From: Gammaproteobacteria bacterium RIFCSPLOWO2_02_FULL_56_15
GTDB lineage: Bacteria > Pseudomonadota > Gammaproteobacteria > Eutrophobiales > Eutrophobiaceae
Assembly (NCBI GenBank): GCA_001801825.1
Contig: MGYR01000155.1
Coordinates: forward strand, 1 to 16,595
Length of the DNA: 16,595 nucleotides
Direction: 5' to 3'
Below the pieces are notes generated by a model that was not told where the DNA came from, did no database searches, and was given only the letters and a program-made list of their open reading frames with translations. Numbering within the stretch: position 1 is the stretch's first letter; each line of letters opens with the position of its first letter. Below, piece by piece: positions 1 through 8,328 of the stretch. The position numbers were made by a program, and so were the translations under genes.

Positions 1-1
1 C

Positions 2-766
2 CGTTATTTCCACCGGGAAGAAACCATTCTCCCAGGAATTGATCCCACTGCGGAAATCCGTATCAGTGCCAGGATTGCCACTACCGCATGTATCGGCGCG
101 CATGTATTTATCGGCGATGACAGCAGCATTGCAGAGGGAGCGTTTATTGGTCCGGGATGTGTCATCGGCGAGCATGTCACGATAGGCGCGAATACCAGGC
201 TGACCGCGAATGCTACGATCTGCAACGGTGCGAGCATAGGCAGGAATGTGATCATACACCCAGGGGTGGTCATAGGTGCGGATGGCTTCGGGATCGTGAA
301 GGATCAGGACAGTTGGCTGAAGATCCCGCAGATTGGCAGTGTCATCATCGGTGATGACGTGGAGATTGGCGCCAATACCACCATCGACCGGGGCGCCTTG
401 AGCGATACGATAATCGAGGAAGGGGTAAAGATCGATAATCAAGTGCAGATCGGTCATAATGTCTTTATCGGCGCCCATACTGCAATTGCCGGTTGCGTGG
501 CCGTGGCCGGCAGTGTGACCATTGGCAGACATTGCATGATTGGTGGTTTATCAGCCATCAGCGGCCATATTGAAATAGCCGATAATGTCATCATCAATGG
601 CATGTCCGGCATAGCAAATTCCATAAAGCGATCAGGCCATTACGGCTCAGGCATACCGGCGATGGAAGCCAGGACATGGAAGAAAAATATCGTCAGACTG
701 AAGCATCTGGATGATATTGTGAAGCGCCTGATGCAGCTGGAAGAAATAATCAAAAACAAGCGGTAA
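2..766 (+). CDS. lpxD: UDP-3-O-acylglucosamine N-acyltransferase LpxD (5' partial)
   Basis: LpxD adds the second 3-hydroxyacyl chain, to the 2-amino group of UDP-3-O-acyl-glucosamine, in cytoplasmic lipid A synthesis. The frame is open from base 2 and gives 254 codons. E. coli LpxD has 341 residues, so roughly the first 85 (the uridine-binding domain) lie outside the window. What remains is a left-handed beta-helix of hexapeptide repeats (IGDDS, IGPGC, IGEHV, IGANT, IGRNV) followed by the alpha-helical C-terminus ending in LEEIIKNKR. The catalytic His is in QIGHNV (codon 455-457), and the second conserved His is in SGHIEI. The internal ATG at 248 is not the start because the repeat pattern continues upstream. 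fabZ follows after 32 nt, presumably in the same transcript. Identity is firm; only the N-terminus is unknown. Confidence 0.96.
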   Translation, partial: RYFHREETILPGIDPTAEIRISARIATTACIGAHVFIGDDSSIAEGAFIGPGCVIGEHVTIGANTRLTANATICNGASIGRNVIIHPGVVIGADGFGIVKDQDSWLKIPQIGSVIIGDDVEIGANTTIDRGALSDTIIEEGVKIDNQVQIGHNVFIGAHTAIAGCVAVAGSVTIGRHCMIGGLSAISGHIEIADNVIINGMSGIANSIKRSGHYGSGIPAMEARTWKKNIVRLKHLDDIVKRLMQLEEIIKNKR

Positions 767-798
767 GAAACAAGGAATTATCTACTAGAGAAGAATCT

Positions 799-1242
799 AT
801 GACGACCATGAAGATAGGCCAGATTACCAATCTGCTGCCTCACCGGTACCCGTTTCTGCTGCTGGATCGCATCTTGAGCTGTGAACCCTTCGGCAAACTC
901 ACGGCGATCAAAAATGTGACCATAAACGAACCTCACTTCCAGGGGCATTTCCCAGGCAAGCCGATCATGCCCGGTGTGCTGATCATCGAAGCCATGGCGC
1001 AGGCAGCGGCAATTCTCGGAGAACAGTCATTAGAGTATTCCCCCGGCAAGGAATCTCTCTATTATCTGGTGGGGATTGACAAGGCCAGGTTCCGGCAGAC
1101 GGTCGAACCGGGTGATCAGTTAATAATCGAAGTCAACTATCTTACAGTGAAAAGAAATATCTGGAAGTTTAGGGCGACTGCGAGCGTGGATGACCGGGTC
1201 GTGGCTTCGGCAGAGTTCCTGACCACCGTTGTGAATCCATAA
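799..1242 (+). CDS. fabZ: 3-hydroxyacyl-ACP dehydratase FabZ
   Basis: FabZ dehydrates (3R)-hydroxyacyl-ACP to trans-2-enoyl-ACP in type II fatty acid elongation. It competes with LpxA and LpxD for hydroxyacyl-ACP, which explains its place between them. The 147-residue length is typical. The hot-dog fold signature is intact: LLPHRYPFLLLDR at residues 12-24, then HFQGHFPG with catalytic His50, and PGVLIIEAMAQ with catalytic Glu64. I used the ATG at 799, preceded by a weak purine-rich AGAGAAG about 5 nt upstream; the ATG at 808 (residue 4) is a possible alternative. The TAA stop is followed two bases later by the lpxA start, so the two are probably translationally coupled. Confidence 0.97.
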   Translation: MTTMKIGQITNLLPHRYPFLLLDRILSCEPFGKLTAIKNVTINEPHFQGHFPGKPIMPGVLIIEAMAQAAAILGEQSLEYSPGKESLYYLVGIDKARFRQTVEPGDQLIIEVNYLTVKRNIWKFRATASVDDRVVASAEFLTTVVNP

Positions 1243-1244
1243 GC

Positions 1245-2018
1245 TTGATAGATTCTACCGCCATTATCCATCCGGATGCCGTGATTTCTGACGGTGTCGA
1301 GATTGGTCCCTATACGTTTATCGGGGCAGGTGTGGAAATCGGCCGGGATACGTGGATCGGCCCACATGTCGTGATTCGCGGCCCGACGTTCATCGGCGAG
1401 CATAACCGGATCTTCCAATTCACCTCGCTGGGTGATGATCCCCAGGACAAAAAATATCGCGGTGAAAGCAATTCGCGGCTGAAAGTCGGAAATGGCAATA
1501 CGATCCGCGAATTTTGCTCGATAAATCGGGGGACCGATACCGGCGGGGGACTCACAAGTATCGGTGATGACAACTGGATTATGGCCTATGTTCATATTGC
1601 CCATGACTGTGTTGTGGGCAGTCATACGGTATTCGCCAACCACGCCACACTCGCCGGGCACGTCTCCATTGGAGATTTCGTTATTCTGGGTGGTTTTACG
1701 GGTGTTCACCAGTTCTGCCGGATTGGTTCTTACAGCCTGACCGCGATCTCATCTGTCGTGGTCAAAGATGTTCCTCCCTATCTTATCGTCTCAGGCAACA
1801 CAGCGCGGCCCAATGGCTTGAATCGCGAGGGACTCAGGCGACACGACCTGGACCAGGAGATCATTCAAAGGCTGAGTGCTGCCTACAAAACGCTTTACCG
1901 TGAAGGACTGCTGCTTAACGAGGCGCTGAGCGAGATCAGGAGCTCTAACCAGGACTGTCCTGAAGTGTTGGGATTCGTAAATTTTATCGAGGGGTCGACA
2001 CGGGGTATCGTGCGTTGA
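1245..2018 (+). CDS. lpxA: UDP-N-acetylglucosamine acyltransferase LpxA (TTG start)
   Basis: LpxA catalyses the first step of lipid A synthesis, moving a 3-hydroxyacyl chain from ACP to the 3-OH of UDP-GlcNAc. The protein has 257 residues (E. coli 262). The start is TTG at 1245: it gives MIDSTAIIHPDA, matching the family N-terminus MID..A..HP, it lies two bases after the fabZ stop, and no ATG fits. Hexapeptide repeats fill residues 1-185, followed by the helical C-terminal domain ending STRGIVR. The catalytic motif HIAHDC carries His117 and His120, equivalent to E. coli His122 and His125; VHQFC carries His155. By alignment from His155, the hydrocarbon-ruler position (Gly173 in E. coli, Met169 in Pseudomonas aeruginosa) is Ile168. 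This suggests an acyl preference shorter than C14, which is inference. Confidence 0.96.
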   Translation: MIDSTAIIHPDAVISDGVEIGPYTFIGAGVEIGRDTWIGPHVVIRGPTFIGEHNRIFQFTSLGDDPQDKKYRGESNSRLKVGNGNTIREFCSINRGTDTGGGLTSIGDDNWIMAYVHIAHDCVVGSHTVFANHATLAGHVSIGDFVILGGFTGVHQFCRIGSYSLTAISSVVVKDVPPYLIVSGNTARPNGLNREGLRRHDLDQEIIQRLSAAYKTLYREGLLLNEALSEIRSSNQDCPEVLGFVNFIEGSTRGIVR

Positions 2019-2042
2019 TCCACGAGTGCTTGGAATCGTGTG

Positions 2043-3191
2043 ATGACCATGCTGCGGATCGGAATCATTGCCGGTGAGGCCTCAGGGGATTACCTGGGTG
2101 CGGATCTGATTGATGGAATACGGCAACAGATCCCCGGACTCAGCGTTGAAGGTATCGGCGGCGCCAGGATGATTGCCGCAGGCTGCCATAACCTGTTTCC
2201 TATGGAAAAACTTTCAGTCATGGGTCTGCTGGAAGTGGTCCGCCACTACCGCGAACTGACGGGGATTCGCAATCATTTGACACGGCATTTCCTGAACGAC
2301 CCGCCGGATGTTTTCATCAGTATCGATGCACCCGATTTCAATCTGGAACTGGAGCGTCGATTGCGCGCCCGGGGCATACCCACCGTGCATTATGTGAGCC
2401 CGCAGGTATGGGCCTGGCGTGCATACCGTCTCCGCAGCATTGCCCGCGCAGTGGACCTCATGTTGGTTTTATTTCCTTTTGAGCAGGATTATTACAGGCG
2501 TCACGGGATTGCAGTGGCCTGTGTAGGGCATCCGCTGGCAGGGCAGATTCCGCTGCAACCGGACCCCGAGGCTGCCCGCCGCCGGCTAGGGCTGCCCAAG
2601 GACGGCGTCCTTATAGCATTCATGCCGGGCAGCAGGAGGATGGAACTGAAACGTCTGCTGGTCCCTTTTCTGCAGGCCGCACGGGAGATCCACCAGCTCC
2701 GACCGGAAGTTCGGTTTGCCACCAGTCTGCTGGATGATCCCGCGATTCAACTGCTTGAGAAAACCCGACGTGGCTTGAAGTTACAGGACCTTCCCCTGAC
2801 GGTATTCAAAAACCAGGCCCATGCTGTGCTGGAGGCTGCGGATCTGGTCTTGCTGGCCTCCGGGACCATCACACTGGAATGCATGCTATACAAGAAACCC
2901 ATGGTGGTAGCCTATCGTATGCACTGGTTGAGCTTTTGGCTGATCCGCGCCCTCATTAAAATCAAGTATGTCGCCTTGCCGAACATCCTGGCCGGTGAAC
3001 GTCTGGTCCCGGAGTGCCTGCAGTCGGATTGCCGGCCGGAGCGACTGGTGGAGGAAATGAATCACTGGCTGAACAATCCCGCTGCGGTAGAGCAATTGAA
3101 GGTAAGATTCGCCTACCTGCACGGCCAATTGCAAACGGGGAACGATAATCCTGCCGCCAAGGCCATCTTGCAGATGCTGGGCAGGGGATGA
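2043..3191 (+). CDS. lpxB: Lipid-A-disaccharide synthase LpxB
   Basis: LpxB is a peripheral inner-membrane GT19 glycosyltransferase. It joins UDP-2,3-diacylglucosamine to lipid X, forming the beta-1,6 disaccharide of lipid A. The family N-terminal motif IIAGEASGD is at the start, followed by ISIDAPDFNL, HYVSPQVWAWR, MPGSRR and ASGTITLECML, which lines the UDP-sugar site. Length is about 382 residues, the same as E. coli. Three in-frame starts cluster here: GTG 2040, ATG 2043 and ATG 2049. I chose 2043 because the GGA at 2032-2034 then lies 8 nt upstream. The gene starts about 24 nt after lpxA. Its TGA overlaps the ATG of rnhB, a junction typical of translational coupling. Confidence 0.96.
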   Translation: MTMLRIGIIAGEASGDYLGADLIDGIRQQIPGLSVEGIGGARMIAAGCHNLFPMEKLSVMGLLEVVRHYRELTGIRNHLTRHFLNDPPDVFISIDAPDFNLELERRLRARGIPTVHYVSPQVWAWRAYRLRSIARAVDLMLVLFPFEQDYYRRHGIAVACVGHPLAGQIPLQPDPEAARRRLGLPKDGVLIAFMPGSRRMELKRLLVPFLQAAREIHQLRPEVRFATSLLDDPAIQLLEKTRRGLKLQDLPLTVFKNQAHAVLEAADLVLLASGTITLECMLYKKPMVVAYRMHWLSFWLIRALIKIKYVALPNILAGERLVPECLQSDCRPERLVEEMNHWLNNPAAVEQLKVRFAYLHGQLQTGNDNPAAKAILQMLGRG

Positions 3192-3781
3192 AAACTCTGC
3201 AAATCATGCAAGCCGGCATCTCTGAACGTATAGCCGGTGTGGATGAAGTGGGCCGGGGACCATTGGCGGGACCAGTGATCGCCGCCGCAGTGATCCTTGA
3301 TGGAAACCGGAGGATTGAGGGATTACGGGATTCCAAAGAACTCTCAGCACGTAAACGCGTGGTTCTGGCTGAGTCTATCCGGCGCCATGCGCTGGCTTGG
3401 TCGCTGGGCCGTGCGGAGCCCGAAGAAATTGATCGCTTAAATATCCTGCAGGCGAGTATGCTGGCCATGCAGCGTGCGGTGGCGGGACTCGCAATAGAAC
3501 CAACTTCCGTACTGGTGGATGGAAATCAGAGCCCATTATTATCTTACCCGGTGCGGACTGTGGTTGGAGGCGATCGGCTGATCCCCGCGATCAGTGCCGC
3601 TTCGATCCTGGCCAAGGTATGCCGGGATGCGGAAATGGAAGAAATCGAGGCACAATACCCGGGTTACGGGTTCGCGCAACACAAAGGGTATCCCACCTCT
3701 GCCCATCTTCTGGCCCTGGCATTGCTTGGACCCTGTCCCCTGCATCGGCGGTCCTTCGCGCCGGTACGAAAGTTGTTATGA
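3188..3781 (+). CDS. rnhB: Ribonuclease HII
   Basis: RNase HII cuts RNA in RNA-DNA hybrids and starts ribonucleotide excision repair at single misincorporated ribonucleotides. The 197 residues carry the full set of catalytic acids: Asp19 and Glu20 in AGVDEVGRGPLAGPV, Asp111 in VLVDGNQ, and Asp147 in LAKVCRDAEM. The C-terminal signature YGFAQHKGYPT and HRRSFAPVRKLL also match E. coli RnhB. The ATG overlaps the lpxB stop (ATGA), and the G-rich GGGCAGGGG at the end of lpxB can serve as ribosome binding site. Its position between lpxB and dnaE is standard for gammaproteobacteria. Confidence 0.96.
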   Translation: MKTLQIMQAGISERIAGVDEVGRGPLAGPVIAAAVILDGNRRIEGLRDSKELSARKRVVLAESIRRHALAWSLGRAEPEEIDRLNILQASMLAMQRAVAGLAIEPTSVLVDGNQSPLLSYPVRTVVGGDRLIPAISAASILAKVCRDAEMEEIEAQYPGYGFAQHKGYPTSAHLLALALLGPCPLHRRSFAPVRKLL

Positions 3782-3807
3782 TCGCACTGCTATAGTTACA
3801 TTTCTTA

Positions 3808-6800
3808 TTGGATAAAGTCTTGTCCTCCTCATTTATACATCTGCATCTCCATAGCGAGTACTCTCTCGTGGATGGCATGATCCGGATCCCGGATTTGATC
3901 CGGGAGGCGGTAGCTATGGGAATGCCTGCCTTGGCGCTTACGGAGCTGGGTAACCTTTATTCCGTAGTCAAGTTCTACCGGGCCTGTCAGGAGGCGGGTA
4001 TTAAACCGATCATTGGGAGTGAAGTCCGGATCCTCGATGAGGCACGTGGTATCGGCGGCAACCTGGTCCTCCTGTGCCAGAATCGTACTGGTTACCTTCA
4101 TCTCTCCCGGTTGATCACCCGCAGCTATACCGAGGGGCAATCCCGCGGCGTGCCATGGATACGGCATGCCTGGTTGCGGGGCGCCTCCGAAGGATTGATC
4201 GCCCTGTCCTGCGCTCGTGAGGGTAACGTAGGGCAGGCAATCCTCATGGGCAAGACGGACCTCGCCAGAACCTTGTTGGCTGAATGGCTGGAGATCTTTC
4301 CGGATCGCTACTATCTGGAAATACAAAGGACCGGCCGGGAAGATGACAGAGCCTGCATTGAGGGCTCTGTTGAGCTCGCGTTTAGCTGTAATATTCCTGT
4401 GGTTGCCACGAATGATGTCCGTTTCCTGCGGGTTGATGATTTCGAGGCGCACGAAGCAAGAGTTTGTATTCACCAGGGGACGGCGCTCAATGATCCGCGC
4501 CGCTCGCGGGGATACTCGGAGCAGCAATTTCTGCGGAGTTCTGATGAAATGGTTGAACTATTTCACGACCTGCCGGAAGCGATTGGAAACACCCTGGCAA
4601 TCGCCATGCGCTGTAACATGGAATTCAGTTTCGGTACTGCCAACCTGCCTGACTTCCCGGTTCCGGAAGGCTTTGATCAGGCCTCCTGGCTGCGGCACGA
4701 AGCCGAGGCCGGACTCGACCGCCTTTTTCAATCCGGACAGATCCGGCCTGCCAGCGGAGAAAATCAACAGGCTTTGGATGTTTACCGCAAGCGCCTTACG
4801 AGCGAGTTGAAAGTCATCATCGATATGGAATTTCCCGGATATTTCCTTATCGTGGCTGATTTTATCCGCTGGGCCAAGGAACATGATATACCGGTGGGTC
4901 CCGGACGGGGTTCCGGCGCCGGCTCCCTGGTGGCCTATGCGCTGAGCATCACGGAACTGGACCCCATTCGCTATGAGCTGCTATTCGAACGCTTTCTCAA
5001 TCCGGAGCGGGTTTCCTTACCGGATTTTGACGTGGATTTCTGCATGGATCGACGTGACGAGGTTATCGAATACGTGGCGCAGCGCTATGGCCGTGAACGG
5101 GTATCCCAGATCATCACCTTCGGCAGTATGGCAGCCAAGGCTGTGGTCAGGGATGTGGGCAGGGTTCTGGGGCACCCCTACGGGTTTGTGGATCAGATCG
5201 CGAAGCTGATCCCCTTTGAACTGGACATGACACTGGATCGCGCGCTGGAACAGGAAGAGTTGTTGCGGGTCCGTTACGAGGCAGAAGAGGATGTTGCAAC
5301 GTTGATCGATCTGGCCAGAAAACTGGAAGGATTGGCGCGCAATGCAGGACGTCACGCCGGAGGCCTGGTAATCGCTCCGAAACCCCTCACGGAGTACATG
5401 CCGCTCTACTGTGAACAGGGATCAACGGCGACCTCGACCCAGTTTGATATGGGGGATGTAGAGGCCATCGGGTTGGTCAAGTTTGATTTCCTTGGCCTGA
5501 GAACACTGACTATCATCGACAACGCCGTCAAGGATATCAACGGTTTCCTGATGAGGGAACAAGGTCCGGCAGTGGATATCCGGAGCTTAGCGCTGAATGA
5601 TCCGGAAACCTTCCGTTTAATTCAGCGAATGGATACGACGGCTATATTCCAGCTCGAATCGGAGGGCATGAAGAAGCTCATCAAGCGGTTGCAACCGGAC
5701 AATTTCAACGACCTGATTGCTCTCGTCGCATTGTTTCGCCCAGGCCCTCTGCAATCGGGTATGGTGGATGATTATATCGACCGTAAACATGGGGCTCGCG
5801 TGGATTATCCTCATCCCGCCCTGGAGCATGTCCTCAGTCCGACGTATGGGGTCATACTCTATCAGGAACAGGTCATGCAGATTGCGCAGATCCTTGCCGG
5901 TTATTCGTTGGGGGCGGCAGACCTCTTACGTCGGGCCATGGGAAAGAAGAAACCGGAGGAAATGGCAAAGCAGAGAAGCGTATTCGTCGAGGGAGCCGTT
6001 GCCCGCGGCGTCGAGGAGAGAAAGGCCACCTATATCTTTGACCTGATGGAAAAATTCGCCGGCTACGGTTTTAATAAATCACATTCAGCCGCCTATGCCT
6101 TGTTAGCCTATCAGACCGCCTGGCTGAAGGCGCACTACCCGGCGGCGTTCATGTCCGCGGTATTTTCTGCGGACATGGACAATACCGACAAGATTGTCAT
6201 GTTGCGCGACGAATTGCGCCAGATGGGCATCAAGCTGTTGCCACCGTCAGTGAACCGTGGCGAACATCGCTTTCAGGTAATCGATGCCGCCACCATTCAA
6301 TTCGGTCTCGGCGCCATCAAGGGAGTGGGAAGTGCAGCAATTGAAAATATCCTGCAGGAACGGCGCGCGCAGGGGGAGTTTCGTGACCTTTTTGATCTGT
6401 GCCACCGGGTGGATAACCGCAAGGTCAACAAGCGTGTATTCGAGGCGCTGATCCGGTCCGGCGCATTGGACGACTTGGGGCCGGGCAGGAGCGCCATGAT
6501 GGCCAGCCTGCTGAAGGCCACGCAACTGGCCGAACAACACGCATCCAACCGCAATACGGGCCAGGATGACCTCTTTGGATTGGGGACCGGACCGGTCACG
6601 GGCCATACAGAGGAATTTGAGACTCATACTGTGTCCTTTGTGGTTTCCGGCGACTGGGACGATCAGGAACGTCTCCATTGGGAGAAAGAGACGCTGGGTT
6701 TTTATCTGGAAGGTCATCCTATCAGCCGCTACGAAAAGGAATTGTCGGAAATCATCACGGTACAGTTGCGGCAGGTGAAGAAGGAAAGGTTGCGGGTCGC

Positions 6801-7317
6801 CGGTTATATCGAGAATATCCGGACCCGGGCCGGGGCTCGTGGGCGCACGGCGGAGATTCGGCTGGATGACCGTACTTCAAGGATGCAACTGACACTCTAT
6901 CCGGAAGTCTATGATCGCTACCGACCAAACTTGATCAAGGATCGACTGATAATCATCTGTGGCGAGGCGATTGAGGACGATTATTTCAATTCAGGGTACT
7001 ATATCAAGGTGGATTCCGTGCATGACCTGGATGAGATACGTAATAATTGCGGTGTATTGCGGCTGAGCCTGGACCACACCATGTCCACAAACGGCGTGAT
7101 GCACGAACTGAGATCAGTGCTGGCAACAGCTAAAGGTCGTACCCGGCCTGTCGTGGTTGAATATGATAACGGCAAGGCCACCGGGCGTCTGACTCTAGGG
7201 GAGGCATGGAAGGTCAGCATAGATGATGCATTGCTGGGTAGCCTGCGGGGTCTGCTGGGTGGTGAAAACGTCAATATCGACTATTATCAGGTGTCTCAGT
7301 ACCTGTCCATCGGATAG
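3808..7317 (+). CDS. dnaE: DNA polymerase III subunit alpha (TTG start)
   Basis: DnaE is the catalytic subunit of the replicative polymerase. The 1169 residues (E. coli 1160) show, in order, a PHP domain from about residue 9, the palm and fingers with GPGRGSGAGSLVAYAL, catalytic Asp408 and Asp410 in PDFDVDFCM, catalytic Asp560 in LVKFDFLGLRTL, the EKFAGYGFNKSHSAAYAL region, a helix-hairpin-helix stretch, an OB fold near residue 1000 and a C-terminal tau-binding region. The PHP domain keeps HLHLHSEYS, but the second motif reads ALTELGN where active PHP domains have a D-H pair, and NDVRF where they have NDxHY. It is therefore probably non-catalytic, as in E. coli, with proofreading left to a separate epsilon subunit. 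No ATG fits the N-terminus. TTG 3808 is used here; TTG 3820, with GGAT 6 nt upstream, is a real alternative. Confidence 0.96.
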   Translation: MDKVLSSSFIHLHLHSEYSLVDGMIRIPDLIREAVAMGMPALALTELGNLYSVVKFYRACQEAGIKPIIGSEVRILDEARGIGGNLVLLCQNRTGYLHLSRLITRSYTEGQSRGVPWIRHAWLRGASEGLIALSCAREGNVGQAILMGKTDLARTLLAEWLEIFPDRYYLEIQRTGREDDRACIEGSVELAFSCNIPVVATNDVRFLRVDDFEAHEARVCIHQGTALNDPRRSRGYSEQQFLRSSDEMVELFHDLPEAIGNTLAIAMRCNMEFSFGTANLPDFPVPEGFDQASWLRHEAEAGLDRLFQSGQIRPASGENQQALDVYRKRLTSELKVIIDMEFPGYFLIVADFIRWAKEHDIPVGPGRGSGAGSLVAYALSITELDPIRYELLFERFLNPERVSLPDFDVDFCMDRRDEVIEYVAQRYGRERVSQIITFGSMAAKAVVRDVGRVLGHPYGFVDQIAKLIPFELDMTLDRALEQEELLRVRYEAEEDVATLIDLARKLEGLARNAGRHAGGLVIAPKPLTEYMPLYCEQGSTATSTQFDMGDVEAIGLVKFDFLGLRTLTIIDNAVKDINGFLMREQGPAVDIRSLALNDPETFRLIQRMDTTAIFQLESEGMKKLIKRLQPDNFNDLIALVALFRPGPLQSGMVDDYIDRKHGARVDYPHPALEHVLSPTYGVILYQEQVMQIAQILAGYSLGAADLLRRAMGKKKPEEMAKQRSVFVEGAVARGVEERKATYIFDLMEKFAGYGFNKSHSAAYALLAYQTAWLKAHYPAAFMSAVFSADMDNTDKIVMLRDELRQMGIKLLPPSVNRGEHRFQVIDAATIQFGLGAIKGVGSAAIENILQERRAQGEFRDLFDLCHRVDNRKVNKRVFEALIRSGALDDLGPGRSAMMASLLKATQLAEQHASNRNTGQDDLFGLGTGPVTGHTEEFETHTVSFVVSGDWDDQERLHWEKETLGFYLEGHPISRYEKELSEIITVQLRQVKKERLRVAGYIENIRTRAGARGRTAEIRLDDRTSRMQLTLYPEVYDRYRPNLIKDRLIIICGEAIEDDYFNSGYYIKVDSVHDLDEIRNNCGVLRLSLDHTMSTNGVMHELRSVLATAKGRTRPVVVEYDNGKATGRLTLGEAWKVSIDDALLGSLRGLLGGENVNIDYYQVSQYLSIG

Positions 7318-7346
7318 CGAAGCCATTGCAAGGGGATGTACCGGAG

Positions 7347-8294
7347 ATGAATTTTGAGGATTTTGAACAACCAATCGCAGAGCTGGAAGCGAAGATTGAG
7401 GAGTTGCGGCATGTGAGCAATGACTCTGCGATCGATCTCAATGATGAAATTGTCCACCTTGAGAAACAGTGCCGCGATCTGAAGCAATCGGTCTTCTCGA
7501 AGCTAACACCCTGGCAAATCTCGAGGGTCGCCAGGCATCCGCAACGGCCCTATACCCTGGATTACATCCGCCGGATCTGTACGGATTTTCATGAACTGCA
7601 CGGGGATCGCAACTTTGCCGATGACCCCGCAATCGTCGCTGGTATCGCCAGACTGGCCGACGATCCCGTCGTTGTTATCGGACATCAGAAGGGTCGTGAT
7701 ATCAAGGAGCGTATCTACAGAAATTACGGCATGCCAAAGCCTGAAGGGTACCGCAAGGCCCTGCGAATCATGAATCTGGCCGAGCGCTTCCGGATTCCGA
7801 TACTGACTTTTATCGATACGCCGGGCGCCTATCCTGGCATAGGCGCCGAAGAAAGAGGGCAGAGCGAAGCCATTGCCAAAAACCTGGAGGTGATGTCGTC
7901 ATTGCGGGTTCCCATCATCGCCACGGTGATCGGGGAAGGTGGTTCGGGCGGGGCGCTGGCTATCGGTGTCGCGGACCGCGTCATCATGCTCGAATACAGC
8001 ACCTATGCTGTTATCTCACCGGAGGGTTGCGCCTCCATCCTGTGGAAAAATTCCGACAAGGCGGAAGAAGCGGCAGAGGCCATGGGCCTGACTTCCTCAC
8101 GGCTGTACGAACTGGGCGTGGTGGACGAGATCATCAAGGAACCACTGGGCGGCGCCCATAGGGACCATGACGCAATCGCCGGCAGTATCCGTCAGACGCT
8201 GCTCGGGCACCTGGCCGAATTGCGGCAACAGAGCGAAACAGAACTGCTGGCCTCGCGGCAACAAAAGATCCGAGCCTACGGTTTTGTACAGTAG
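7347..8294 (+). CDS. accA: Acetyl-CoA carboxylase carboxyltransferase subunit alpha
   Basis: AccA pairs with the zinc-containing AccD to transfer carboxyl from carboxybiotin to acetyl-CoA, making malonyl-CoA for fatty acid synthesis. I moved the start to ATG 7347, giving MNFEDFEQPIAELEAKIEEL, which matches E. coli MSLNFLDFEQPIAELEAKI. The longer frame from TTG 7326 adds seven unconserved residues. AAGGGG at 7330-7335 is a distant but usable ribosome binding site. The protein has 315 residues (E. coli 319). Conserved blocks are RHPQRPYTLDY (63-73), FIDTPGAYPG (155-164), GEGGSGGALAIGVAD (196-210) and STYAVISPEGCASILWK (218-234). The TAG stop is followed at once by a second in-frame TAG. The gene starts 29 nt after dnaE, as in E. 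coli. Confidence 0.97.
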   Translation: MNFEDFEQPIAELEAKIEELRHVSNDSAIDLNDEIVHLEKQCRDLKQSVFSKLTPWQISRVARHPQRPYTLDYIRRICTDFHELHGDRNFADDPAIVAGIARLADDPVVVIGHQKGRDIKERIYRNYGMPKPEGYRKALRIMNLAERFRIPILTFIDTPGAYPGIGAEERGQSEAIAKNLEVMSSLRVPIIATVIGEGGSGGALAIGVADRVIMLEYSTYAVISPEGCASILWKNSDKAEEAAEAMGLTSSRLYELGVVDEIIKEPLGGAHRDHDAIAGSIRQTLLGHLAELRQQSETELLASRQQKIRAYGFVQ

Positions 8295-8328
8295 TAGAAT
8301 GCTGTTCCTACCACCCTGAAAGTGCAGA

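Noticed and set aside
3773..3796. Promoter for dnaE using TTGTTA and TATAGT
   Set aside because: The spacer would be only 12 nt, too short for sigma70; transcription from the upstream operon is enough to explain expression.
7326..7346. Upstream TTG start for accA
   Set aside because: It adds seven residues with no counterpart in AccA; ATG 7347 gives the conserved N-terminus.
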